Positions 36,181-44,207 of a stretch of DNA of 64,000 nucleotides are shown one piece after another. The translations under genes were made by a program, and so were the position numbers. The DNA comes from Planctomycetota bacterium (GTDB taxonomy: Bacteria > Planctomycetota > UBA8742 > UBA2392), in assembly GCA_019912315.1 (NCBI GenBank), contig JAIOJA010000080.1, positions 21,762 to 85,761 of the forward strand, written 5' to 3'. Under the pieces are notes generated by a model. It worked only from the letters and a program-made list of their open reading frames with translations, was not told where the DNA came from and made no database searches. Numbering within the stretch: position 1 is the first letter of the stretch; each line of letters starts with the position of its first letter.

Positions 36181-36918
36181 CTAGCCTTTGCCCTTGCGCC
36201 GGGCCACAAACGCCTCGTAGTCGGCGGGGGTGTTGACTTCGTAGCCCCGGTACTCGGTGACAAACACGGCAATGCGGTGCCCGTGCTCGAGCGCGCGGAG
36301 CTGCTCCAGCGCCTCGGCTTGCTCCAGCGGGGTCTGCGCCAGTTGGGCGTACTTCTGCAAAAAGCGCGCGCGGTAGGCGTACAGCCCAACGTGCTTCAGA
36401 TACCGCTGGTCACCGCCGGCGTCGCGATAGTGGGGGATGGCGCTGCGGCTGAAGTACAGAGCAAAGCCCTTGCGGTCGGTCACTACCTTCACACAACCGG
36501 GCTCGCTTAGCGGAACTTCGGCAGGCCACGGAACAGCGATTGTCCCCATCTCGGCGTTTGGGCTGCCCTTCATGCCTTCTACCAGCGCATACAGGGGCTT
36601 GCTGGACATCTCGGGCTCGTCACCCTGGACGTTGACAACGATTTCGGCCTCCGGGAATTTCGCTGCCGCTTCGGCCACCCGGTCTGTGCCGCTGGCGCAT
36701 TCCGGAGAGGTCATCACGGCTTCGCCCCCGAACGCTTTCACGACGTTGACCACTTCTTCGGCATCAGTTGCGACCACAATTCGGTCGATAGCATCGCAGG
36801 CTCTCGCGCCCTCCCAGACGTGCTGGATGAGGGGCTTGCCCGTTTTGTCCAGCAGAACCTTGCGGGGTAAACGCGTGGAGCCAAGTCGAGCCGGAATGAC
36901 AGCGAGTACGTTGCTCAT
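36181..36918 (-). CDS. kdsB: CMP-Kdo synthetase (3-deoxy-manno-octulosonate cytidylyltransferase)
   Basis: The 245-residue enzyme activates Kdo with CTP for lipopolysaccharide core synthesis. The nucleotide-binding N terminus AVIPARLGSTRLPRKVLL, DRIVVATDAEEV, CASGTDRVAEAA, VNVQGDEPEM and ALYFSRSAIPHYRD match KdsB throughout. Length is normal. It is monocistronic. Presence of this gene argues for an LPS-bearing outer membrane. Confidence 0.97.
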   Translation of the reverse strand: MSNVLAVIPARLGSTRLPRKVLLDKTGKPLIQHVWEGARACDAIDRIVVATDAEEVVNVVKAFGGEAVMTSPECASGTDRVAEAAAKFPEAEIVVNVQGDEPEMSSKPLYALVEGMKGSPNAEMGTIAVPWPAEVPLSEPGCVKVVTDRKGFALYFSRSAIPHYRDAGGDQRYLKHVGLYAYRARFLQKYAQLAQTPLEQAEALEQLRALEHGHRIAVFVTEYRGYEVNTPADYEAFVARRKGKG

Positions 36919-36976
36919 GCCGGAAATCTAGGCCCTGGTGTGTTCCGGGGCAAGGGCTATTGAACGAGGTACTGCC

Positions 36977-37441
36977 ATGCTTTTGATTGTCGAGATCGTG
37001 CCGTACGTCGCGTTCCTTGGCGCGGCGGCGTTGGTTGGCTGGGTGGGGTTTGACGTTTTTCGTGAAAAGAGGCGCAAGGCGCCGTTAATCGAAGCGCAGG
37101 ATTCCGGGCGCGGGCTGGCGGGACCGCCGCGTCCCATGACGGAAGAGCCGCCGGAGGAAGAAGACCCGTCTGAGGACGAACCGGTCCTGATCGCGCCGCC
37201 CCTTGAGCTTGTTTTACCAAGCTCTCACGCGGTTGATGTGGCAAGCGAGCCTGAACAATGCGAGAATGAAGCAACGGAAAGCGATGAAGTTGAAGCATCG
37301 CCGGAACCTGAGAGTGAACTGGCGCCCGAAGCCGAGGACAACCTCGACTCGGATGAAACAGTCATTCTTGTACGCCGCGACCCCTCCGTGCGAGTATTCG
37401 ACACGGCCGTCGCGGCCAGTGAGCGCAAGGTCGCGTCATAG
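36977..37441 (+). CDS. Small membrane protein with acidic tail
   Basis: A 154-residue protein with a single N-terminal membrane segment (IVEIVPYVAFLGAAALVGWV), a short basic stretch (REKRRK) and a long acidic Glu/Pro/Ser-rich tail that is predicted to be disordered and cytoplasmic by the positive-inside rule. The ATG at 36977 follows ACGAGG. It precedes the GGDEF gene by 25 bp on the same strand. No family is recognised; the membrane anchor with disordered tail could serve as a scaffold. Confidence 0.65.
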   Translation: MLLIVEIVPYVAFLGAAALVGWVGFDVFREKRRKAPLIEAQDSGRGLAGPPRPMTEEPPEEEDPSEDEPVLIAPPLELVLPSSHAVDVASEPEQCENEATESDEVEASPEPESELAPEAEDNLDSDETVILVRRDPSVRVFDTAVAASERKVAS

Positions 37442-37466
37442 CGGAGCCTGCGCTGAACAGAGGCGC

Positions 37467-38951
37467 ATGGAAAGCGACACGTCCGTCATCCAGCCCAGCC
37501 TGCTGCAGCTCCACTTCGATACATCGGTGGACGGTCAGTACGTGCTAGACCCTGAGGCGGACGTCTTCGTGAAGGTCAACCCCGCCATGTGCGAGTTGCT
37601 GGGCTATACGCGCGAGCAACTTGTCGAAGCACGGCGCCCTGTGGCCACCAGCTCATTGGTCCACAACGACGACCGCGAGCTGGTTGCCAGGCACCGCGAG
37701 GCCGTGCGTGAGCCGGGCGACAGTGGCGTGACTCGTTTTCGCATCGTGCGCCCGGACGGCGAAGTGCGGCACCTGGAGGTGCGCTTTACACTGATTCGCT
37801 ATATGAGGCGTCTGGTGCAGGTCGGCAGCGCCCGCGACGTCAGCCAGCAGGTGAAGCTCGAAATCAAGTTGCGCAACGAATCAGAGTTCAACCGCGAACT
37901 CACACTGGCGGCGCAGCAGAGCGCCAAGGACGCGCAGCGCAAATCACTCGAAGTGCTGGAGGCCAACACGCGCGTCGGCGCTCTTTCCGAAGTGCTGCGC
38001 GCCATTCCGGTGCTGACGAAGAGGCTGCTGGAGCTGACAAACCTCAATGATGTGTTCAAGGAAACCGCGCTGACGATGGTCAACGACGCGCAGTTCAGCA
38101 GCTGTGCCGTCCTGTTGCGGGACGAACAGGGCAAACTTGAGGTCAAGTACGCAAACCCGTTCCGATCCACCACCAGCATTCAGGTGAAAGAGACGCCACT
38201 GATCGGCCGCCTGCTCAGTGGCGAAGAAGAGCTGATGGTCGATGAGACGGGTACGCACTTCGCGTCTATCCGGGCCGGCAACTCGCTGCGGGGTTTGCTA
38301 CAGGTGGGGCTTCCAAAGAATCTTCAACGCTTCTATGCCGGGCACAAGCCGATCCAGCAGTCGATCAAGGACCTTGTTACCACCATCGCCGACTTCATTG
38401 GTGTGGTGATCAGCGACCACGAAAACCTGGAGCGCATCCGGCAGCAGAGCCGCATGGACAAGCTGACGGGCCTGTTCAACCGCCGTGTGTTCGAAGAGCA
38501 GCTCACCATCGAGTTTCGCCGTGCCTTGCGCTACGAGCGTGATTTGAGCCTGCTGATCATGGACATCGACGACTTCAAGAAGGTGAACGACACCTACGGT
38601 CACCAGCAGGGCGACCTTGTACTCGAGCAAATCGGCAATCTGCTTGCGGACAGCTTCCGCGATCTGGACACGGTCTGTCGCTACGGCGGCGAAGAGATCT
38701 GCGTGATTCTGCCGGAAACAGTCGGTGAGGCCGCCAGAAGCAAAGCCGAGCACATACGCCGCAAGGTCGCGGAGTTGGCGGTCCCCGTGATCGACAGCCC
38801 CGGGCGGGTGCTGAACATTACCGTATCGGTCGGTGTGGCGTGCATCAGCAAGGGCACCACGAACGAAGAGCAATTGCTGCGCGAGGCTGATCGCGCGCTT
38901 TACTGGGTCAAGAACAACGGCAAGAACCGAGTCAAGCTTTCAGACGCCTAG
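37467..38951 (+). CDS. PAS-GAF-like-GGDEF diguanylate cyclase
   Basis: The 494-residue protein has a PAS domain with PAC (about 10-135, VNPAMCELLGYTREQLVEA), a coiled linker, a GAF-like domain (about 180-315) and a GGDEF domain (about 325-490). The catalytic loop reads RYGGEEICVILP, a GGEEI variant still compatible with activity, with MDIDDFKKVNDTYGHQQGD. An RDLD inhibitory-site motif lies five residues before GGEEI. The start follows AGAGG at 37460. It parallels the other cyclase at 16083 in architecture, so the two may respond to different signals. Confidence 0.93.
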   Translation: MESDTSVIQPSLLQLHFDTSVDGQYVLDPEADVFVKVNPAMCELLGYTREQLVEARRPVATSSLVHNDDRELVARHREAVREPGDSGVTRFRIVRPDGEVRHLEVRFTLIRYMRRLVQVGSARDVSQQVKLEIKLRNESEFNRELTLAAQQSAKDAQRKSLEVLEANTRVGALSEVLRAIPVLTKRLLELTNLNDVFKETALTMVNDAQFSSCAVLLRDEQGKLEVKYANPFRSTTSIQVKETPLIGRLLSGEEELMVDETGTHFASIRAGNSLRGLLQVGLPKNLQRFYAGHKPIQQSIKDLVTTIADFIGVVISDHENLERIRQQSRMDKLTGLFNRRVFEEQLTIEFRRALRYERDLSLLIMDIDDFKKVNDTYGHQQGDLVLEQIGNLLADSFRDLDTVCRYGGEEICVILPETVGEAARSKAEHIRRKVAELAVPVIDSPGRVLNITVSVGVACISKGTTNEEQLLREADRALYWVKNNGKNRVKLSDA

Positions 38952-38962
38952 CCGTCCGAACG

Positions 38963-39035
38963 CAGGTTTCAGGGTTCAGGTGTCAGAGTTTGAATACCGA
39001 TGCTCCCTGTAACCTGAAACCTGATCCCTGAAACT
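38963..39035. repeat. Inverted repeat of CAGGTTTCAGG words
   Basis: CAGGTTTCAGG at 38963-38973 is exactly complementary to CCTGAAACCTG at 39013-39023, with further iterations of TTCAGG and its complement on both sides. The element fills the gap between the GGDEF and M50-like genes and resembles the words at 11161-11356. Confidence 0.7.
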
Positions 39036-39041
39036 TGACTC

Positions 39042-39806
39042 ATGCCCACCCTCGCCGCATTTCTGAACCTCACCCTCGGCATCTGCCTGCTGATCATGGC
39101 TGTGTACGGTTTGCGTCTGTTGTGGGTGCGGGCGATTCCGCCGCGCGTGCTGGCCTACCTGATCGCCCCCGGGGTGGCGATTCACGAACTGTCACACGCG
39201 GCCGCGTGTGTCATGACTGGCGCGAAGATCCACTCGATGGTGCTGTTCCGCGCCGACGGCAGCGGCGAGGTCAAGCACGGCCCGCCGAAGCTCAAGTATT
39301 TCGGCGACGTGCTGATCAGCCTGGCGCCGCTGCTTGGTTGTACGCTTGCCTTGGTGCTTCTGGGCGTATTGCTGCGTGCGCCGGTGAACTTCTATTCCGT
39401 GCGCGCGTCGCATGTACATCCGAACCAGTTGCAGTTTGTCGCCGATCTGGCCGTGCTGGTGTGGGATGACCTGCTGTTGTTCTTCAAGGCTTCCTCATTG
39501 TTGGACTGGCGCACCTGGGTCTTTCTGTACTTCGCCATGTGTTTCACCATGAGCATGGCGCCAAGCCGCCAGGACCTGAAGAACGGTGCTGTGGGCATAC
39601 TTGTCATCTGCGGCATCGTGCTGGTGCTGCATCTGGTTGTGGATCGCCTGTTGCAGGCCGATGGCGACGGCCCGATCTTCGAGTTCATAGGCAACATGCT
39701 GATCAAGCTGCACTACCCGTTCGCCGTGTGCGCCCTGTCGCTGATCCTGTTCGGCGTGGTGTATCTGCTCGGGATGCCGTTCCGCCTGAAGCGCCGGAAA
39801 CGCTGA
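39042..39806 (+). CDS. M50-like membrane zinc metallopeptidase
   Basis: The 254-residue membrane protein contains AIHELSHAAACVMTG, a HExxH zinc-binding motif on a hydrophobic segment at about residues 48-52, as in site-2 and related M50 proteases. Six to seven hydrophobic helices are visible and the C terminus is basic (KRRKR). A clear second zinc-ligand motif (NPDG-like) is not obvious, although DWRTW and MAPSRQDLKNG are in the right half. Function is inferred from the motif only. It is convergent with the WYL genes 3 bp away. Confidence 0.7.
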   Translation: MPTLAAFLNLTLGICLLIMAVYGLRLLWVRAIPPRVLAYLIAPGVAIHELSHAAACVMTGAKIHSMVLFRADGSGEVKHGPPKLKYFGDVLISLAPLLGCTLALVLLGVLLRAPVNFYSVRASHVHPNQLQFVADLAVLVWDDLLLFFKASSLLDWRTWVFLYFAMCFTMSMAPSRQDLKNGAVGILVICGIVLVLHLVVDRLLQADGDGPIFEFIGNMLIKLHYPFAVCALSLILFGVVYLLGMPFRLKRRKR

Positions 39807-39809
39807 GAT

Positions 39810-40790
39810 TCAGGTGTGCGCTTTCAATGACTTACGGACTGTTTCCGCCAGTTCCACGCGCAGCCACTTCGGTTCAATCAGTTGCGCGTGCTCGCCGAAC
39901 CCCATCACGAAGCCGATTGCCCAGAACTGGTTGTAAAGGGGCGTCTCAATCTCGGCCTTGCCGTTCTTCATCTGCCGGATGCGCACGCCGGGGGAATCCG
40001 TCCACTCGTCAACCACATCCCGGGCGACCTGCCGACTGAACCGCACGACCAACTTGTCTTTGGGGCGACCGCCGAACAGCGCGTCCATTTTGCCCCTGTG
40101 GCGCTTTTTGGGTGGTTGCTCGTCAAAGTAGACGTCGAGCAGTCGTGCGTCGCGAATGCGGTCAAGACGAAAGTGTCGTGTGTCTTCGGCGAGTCCGCAG
40201 TAGGCGTACAGGTAGAAGTGGGGGCCGATTTCCAGCACACCGAACGGATGCACCTTGCGCGTGGCCAGACGCGCGCGGTGCGCGGAATAGTAGTCGATCT
40301 CGACGAGTTGCTGGTCTTCGACACACTGCGTCAACAACCCGATCAGATTGCGTATGCGCTCTGTCTGGCGGGGCGTGACAAAGCCCTTGCCCGCGCCCGC
40401 CAGAGTCTCGTGGGCGCGCCCTTTCAGGGCCTGTGACAGCGCGTTCGTCATGGCCGCGAGTTGACCGGCCGTATCCGAATCCGCCCCGCCTGTAAAGTGT
40501 TCGAGGGCGTACTTCAATGCCAGCGTCTCCTGCGCCGTGAAGTTCAGGGGGCGCGCGAAATGCCCCGCGAAGCTGACATGAATGCGCGCGCGGTCACCCC
40601 AGCCCTGCAGGGAATAACTGACGTAGTCGCTTGGCGAATAGGGTGGCACACCGCACATGATCAGGCGGTCCAGGTCGCGCACGAGTTGCTTGGCAGTGCG
40701 GTGCGTGGCCTTGGCAGCGTCACGGATTGAAATGCCCTGATTCGCGACAAGGAAGCTGAGCAGACTCACCAGCTCGGACACTTCGCTCAT
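39810..40790 (-). CDS. WYL-domain transcriptional regulator (PafC-like)
   Basis: The 326-residue protein has an N-terminal winged HTH (SLLSFLVANQGISIRDAAKA) and a WYL domain from about residue 165 with KVHPFGVLEIGPHFYLYAYC and RHFRLDRIRDARL. This is the PafB/PafC architecture; in actinobacteria PafBC activates DNA-damage genes, and WYL domains bind nucleic acids. Its ATG overlaps the stop of the upstream WYL gene by 4 bp, so the pair is translationally coupled and probably forms a heterodimer. pup or proteasome genes are not present here. Confidence 0.88.
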   Translation of the reverse strand: MSEVSELVSLLSFLVANQGISIRDAAKATHRTAKQLVRDLDRLIMCGVPPYSPSDYVSYSLQGWGDRARIHVSFAGHFARPLNFTAQETLALKYALEHFTGGADSDTAGQLAAMTNALSQALKGRAHETLAGAGKGFVTPRQTERIRNLIGLLTQCVEDQQLVEIDYYSAHRARLATRKVHPFGVLEIGPHFYLYAYCGLAEDTRHFRLDRIRDARLLDVYFDEQPPKKRHRGKMDALFGGRPKDKLVVRFSRQVARDVVDEWTDSPGVRIRQMKNGKAEIETPLYNQFWAIGFVMGFGEHAQLIEPKWLRVELAETVRKSLKAHT

Positions 40791-41809
40791 TTCCGCCTTC
40801 CTTCCAGCGCCGTAAGCGACTCCTTGAGGCGCTGCACGACCAGGCGGCGCAGCGCAGGTGGCCCCAGAACTTCCCAGTGCCCGGGAAACTCGCCCAAATA
40901 GCTGAACAACTCACCGGGGTACGCGTGCGGCAGGTGCAGCGTCACGGAGCCGTCCTTGTGCCTGTCCGCGCTGTATACACCGGCAAATTCGTTCTCGACG
41001 ATGAACGCGACTTCGGCATCAAACAGGATGCGGACGTCGCGACAGGCGTCCTTGCCGCTGCTGAATATGTCCGCCGAGAAGCTGTTCTCCGGGTCAAAGC
41101 CCTCCGGGATTTCGTACTCGGGTGTCGTGCCGCGGCTGACGGCCGTGACTGCCCCGCGAATCCGTGACAGGCGAAACGTCCGAACCGCGCCGCGCGTTTC
41201 GTCGTTGCCCACCAGGTACCACCCGCCGCGCCTTGAAACCAGCGCGTACGGAGCGACGACGCGCAACCCCGGTTCGCCGCCGCGTCCCTGGTACTTGAAC
41301 CTGACCCGGTGCCGCGCGATCAGCGCGTCTCCAATCGCTGTGAGGCGTGTGCCTTCGCCCGGGCGCCGATGCAGGGTGCGCCTGACGAAAGTTCGGGGCA
41401 ATTTGGCGGGCAGCGCCGCACCACCCGCACCGGCCTGCAGTTTCAACAGTGCGCCTGACAGGTGCCGCCCGAGTGGCCCCGCGGCATCGCCGTCCAGGTA
41501 CGCGAGCCCGATGCGGTACATCAGCACCCGGTGATCCGGCGTCAGGTCGATCGGCGGCAACAGGCAGGCGGCGCGGTTGAGCTGGTAGTAGGGGCGCAAT
41601 CCGTCGTGAGTGCGCTCCACCTTCAAGCCGGCGTTCTCAAGGGCCTTCAGGTCCCGCTCGAATCGTTTCTGGCGCGAGCGCAGATTACCTTCAACGTCGT
41701 TGTAGCCGTCGATGCGGGCGACATCGGGCCACGAGATCGGCACGCCCGACTTCAGCAGCGCGCTCAGCAGGTTCAGTTGTCGTTCTGTGGTGCCCAGGGA
41801 AATGCGCAT
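40787..41809 (-). CDS. WYL-domain transcriptional regulator (PafB-like)
   Basis: The 340-residue protein begins RISLGTTERQLNLLSALL, a winged HTH typical of this family, and contains the WYL signature RGGWYLVGND followed by RTFRLSRIRGAVTA. The ATG at 41809 is set by GGGAGGATCT; a longer in-frame extension lacks a site. It overlaps the second WYL gene in an ATGA. Together they match a pafB-pafC pair in layout, with WYL ligand and DNA target unknown. It is preceded by a short spacer and the DUF2283 gene. Confidence 0.9.
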   Translation of the reverse strand: MRISLGTTERQLNLLSALLKSGVPISWPDVARIDGYNDVEGNLRSRQKRFERDLKALENAGLKVERTHDGLRPYYQLNRAACLLPPIDLTPDHRVLMYRIGLAYLDGDAAGPLGRHLSGALLKLQAGAGGAALPAKLPRTFVRRTLHRRPGEGTRLTAIGDALIARHRVRFKYQGRGGEPGLRVVAPYALVSRRGGWYLVGNDETRGAVRTFRLSRIRGAVTAVSRGTTPEYEIPEGFDPENSFSADIFSSGKDACRDVRILFDAEVAFIVENEFAGVYSADRHKDGSVTLHLPHAYPGELFSYLGEFPGHWEVLGPPALRRLVVQRLKESLTALEGRRK

Positions 41810-41882
41810 AGATCCTCCCGCGCGGCAGTGTAACTCATCCCGCGACACGGTGGATCATAACTGGCACAGCGCGGCGGTTGTG

Positions 41883-42140
41883 CTAACTCGGCGGCGGAAC
41901 GCTGGGCGCCGCGATTCTTGTGCTGATTCGCTTTCGCTCGGCCGTGGCCAGCAACTCCGGCGGGAGCATGCGCCTGGCCTGCTGGACTTCGAGCCCGATC
42001 AGCTCGCCGTCGGCGCCGAAGTCGAGGTTGATTTCGCCGTTTACTTCCAGGGGATCACAGGCGTGGGTGTGGGACTTGTCGGATGTATCGGAGAGTTGCA
42101 GATACGCCGTATCCGTCTGCCTGTCATATAGAATACGCAT
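41883..42140 (-). CDS. DUF2283-family small protein
   Basis: This 85-residue protein starts MRILYDRQTDTAYLQLSD and has INLDFGADGELIGLEVQQA, the signature of the DUF2283 family of small proteins with beta-hairpin pairs. Proteins of this family are frequently found near toxin-antitoxin genes, but no toxin-like gene is adjacent. The Pro/Ser C-terminal tail is outside the domain. Function is unknown. Confidence 0.85.
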   Translation of the reverse strand: MRILYDRQTDTAYLQLSDTSDKSHTHACDPLEVNGEINLDFGADGELIGLEVQQARRMLPPELLATAERKRISTRIAAPSVPPPS

Positions 42141-42183
42141 GACGGCCTCCGTTCGGGGCAGGGTTGCCCATTACCCAAATCTA

Positions 42184-42762
42184 TCACACGGAAACGCGTG
42201 AGGCGAACTGAACCAACTGGGGAAAGAAGTTTTCGAAATCGGCGCGCAACTCCGTGTAGTTTTGACGCAACGCGCCGACAGATTCATGCAAAGCGACGTC
42301 ACGGCGGGCGCGGCGCGACATGCCTTGGAGTACGATTTCGAGCCCCTCGAAGTGCGTATAGGCGCGCAACCAGTCACGCTCGATCATGATCGGAGCCGCG
42401 CGTTTCAGACGCGGCGGGAGTGCCTCGGCATGTTCGTTCAGCGCGCTGTAAACCCTTGTGGCGAAAGTGTCCAGCGCCTCGCCGCCCAGCGCTTCGAAGT
42501 TGCGTGCGAGAAAGTGGTCATAGAACACATCCACCAGCACGCCCCGATAGTGCCGCCAGTGCTGCGGCAGGCGCGCGCGGCTTTGTTGCACAGCCGGATG
42601 CGAATCCGTGAAGCGGTCAACAGCCCGGTGCAATTTCACCCCGGCCTGCATGGCGGGCGTCATGGTTGACACGTCAACACCGCGCACGAAATCGCCGGCC
42701 AGGTTCCCAAGCAGTGCCTCGGGAGTTCCGTCGGAAAGCAGCATGTGGGCGAGGTAGTTCAT
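42184..42762 (-). CDS. acpH: Acyl carrier protein phosphodiesterase
   Basis: The 192-residue protein matches AcpH (DUF479, HD-like fold), which removes the 4'-phosphopantetheine group from acyl carrier protein. Signatures are MNYLAHMLLSDG, GNLAGDFVRG, GVKLHRAVDRFTDSHP and DVFYDHFLARNF. The ATG at 42762 matches the family start; upstream in-frame codons run into the epimerase gene. It overlaps that gene by 4 bp and is therefore coupled to it. Metal-binding His and Asp residues appear conserved. Confidence 0.92.
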   Translation of the reverse strand: MNYLAHMLLSDGTPEALLGNLAGDFVRGVDVSTMTPAMQAGVKLHRAVDRFTDSHPAVQQSRARLPQHWRHYRGVLVDVFYDHFLARNFEALGGEALDTFATRVYSALNEHAEALPPRLKRAAPIMIERDWLRAYTHFEGLEIVLQGMSRRARRDVALHESVGALRQNYTELRADFENFFPQLVQFASRVSV

Positions 42763-43778
42763 GTTTCGTGAGTCGTGGATTGTGGTTCGTGCTTCGTAAC
42801 TACGCCGTGCCATTCGAGTTCGCGGCGAATGGCGTCCGTCAGGTCCGTGGTTGGCTTGTAGCCGAGTTCCGTTTCGGCCTTGCCGCTGCTGTAGTGCTGC
42901 CCGTACTCGAGGTGATAGTAGCTGGTAAGTGTCAGGGCGCCGAGTCTGCCCGTGAGCAGACCCCACCACTCGCTCATGTATGCCCCGAATTTCGCCAGCA
43001 CGCGCGGCACGATCATGGCACGATTGATGCCGGCCATGGCGGTGACTGTCTGCGCGAATTCCTTAAGAGTGGTGTTCACACCGCCGAGAATATAGCGCTC
43101 GCCGGGCTTGCCCTTCTCCAGTGCCAGCACGTGCCCGCGCGCGACGTCACGGCAATCGACAAAGTTGAGTTTTGCGTCCACCATCATCGGCGTCAGTCCC
43201 TGAAAGAATACGCAGGCACCCGACAGCTCCGCGTTTCGGCTGCCTTCGCCGACCAGCCCGGTTGGATTCACCAGCACTGTCGGCGGTCCTCCGACTTCGA
43301 GAACGGCCTGCTCCAGCGCATGTTTGATCGGGTAGTAGTTGCCTCCGCCCTGGCGTTTGGGGTCGTAGGGAAGACCCTCGTCGGCAAGCTCGCCGGGCTT
43401 CGCCAGCCCGATCGTGCTGAGACTGCTTGTAAACACCGCGCGTTCGATGCCGGCCTCTTTTGCGAGGGTTAGATGCCGTTTCACCTGCGGCACCCATTGC
43501 TTGCGATAGCCGTCGAGGCGCAGATGCAAGCCGCTCCAGGGGTACGGTGCCGCGGAGTGCACGAAAGACCTGCAACCTTGCAGCGCGGTCGTCAGGGCCG
43601 TGTCATCGTTCATGTCGCCGTAAATGATTTGCGCGCCCGCGTGCTCGACCTGTTTCAAATTGCGATGGCCCTTGCTGCGTGCAAGGCAGACGACGTCGTA
43701 GCCCGCTTCCATGAACGCAAGCGCCACGCGGCTGCCCACGGTCCCGGCCGCACCGAGCAGCAGCAGGCGATCAGCCAT
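42759..43778 (-). CDS. NAD(P)-dependent epimerase/dehydratase (SDR)
   Basis: The 339-residue extended short-chain dehydrogenase shows the Rossmann motif LLGAAGTVGSRVALAF, the catalytic Ser/Tyr/Lys set (VFTSSLST, YYPIK) and the substrate-loop VNPTGLVGEG. The pattern is closest to dihydroflavonol-4-reductase or HpnA-like reductases. Its C terminus is divergent and repeat-like (TKHEPQSTTHET) where the gene runs through TTCGTG words. It overlaps acpH by 4 bp and the upstream small gene by 8 bp, forming a three-gene unit. Substrate is unknown. Confidence 0.88.
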   Translation of the reverse strand: MADRLLLLGAAGTVGSRVALAFMEAGYDVVCLARSKGHRNLKQVEHAGAQIIYGDMNDDTALTTALQGCRSFVHSAAPYPWSGLHLRLDGYRKQWVPQVKRHLTLAKEAGIERAVFTSSLSTIGLAKPGELADEGLPYDPKRQGGGNYYPIKHALEQAVLEVGGPPTVLVNPTGLVGEGSRNAELSGACVFFQGLTPMMVDAKLNFVDCRDVARGHVLALEKGKPGERYILGGVNTTLKEFAQTVTAMAGINRAMIVPRVLAKFGAYMSEWWGLLTGRLGALTLTSYYHLEYGQHYSSGKAETELGYKPTTDLTDAIRRELEWHGVVTKHEPQSTTHET

Positions 43779-44133
43779 GGTTGCGCACGAATTGCAGGTG
43801 CTTGGGTTTGAGCGGGCGAAGGGCGAACTTGCGCCCGGAAGAAAGCTCGGTCAGTGCGCCGCCGACAAGATCGATTTCGACATCCGCGCCGTCGGCAATG
43901 GAATCGACAGGGTCAACGGGTTGGGTGACGGCCACGCCGCGTTCATTCAGCAGACGTTCCAGATAGGCATTGCAGCCTCTGCAGATGATCACGCCCGGCA
44001 AGGGGACTTTTGGAAGTTCAATCAACTCCGGTTGCGCGTTCAACGTGCCCGGCAATACCAGGCACGCACCCTTCAGATCCGCGTCAGCGGCCAGCGCGTC
44101 GAAGTAGCTGATATCGAGTTTGCGCAGCTTCAT
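43771..44133 (-). CDS. Aconitase/LeuD swivel-like protein (truncated)
   Basis: A 120-residue protein whose C-terminal 75 residues resemble the swivel domain of LeuD/aconitase small subunits: VIICRGCNAYLERLLNERGV, followed by DGADVEIDLVGGALTE with a terminal GRKFALRPLKP. Known LeuD proteins are about 165-200 residues and pair with LeuC; here the N-terminal part is short and no leuC is nearby. It may be a fragment or a distinct small family. It overlaps the epimerase gene by 8 bp. The assignment rests on pattern likeness only. Confidence 0.5.
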   Translation of the reverse strand: MKLRKLDISYFDALAADADLKGACLVLPGTLNAQPELIELPKVPLPGVIICRGCNAYLERLLNERGVAVTQPVDPVDSIADGADVEIDLVGGALTELSSGRKFALRPLKPKHLQFVRNHG

Positions 44134-44157
44134 GTGCGGCCGTCATGTCTTTGGCCC

Positions 44158-44195
44158 CGCGAGGAGACCGCCACGAAACTTGCGGTCTCCTCGCG
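44158..44195 (-). terminator. Terminator hairpin downstream of glnA
   Basis: A perfect 14-bp stem (CGCGAGGAGACCGC and its complement) has a 10-base loop and lies 13 bp after the glnA stop codon. No clear T-tract follows on the minus strand. Confidence 0.65.
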
Positions 44196-44207
44196 AGAAT
44201 GCACCAC

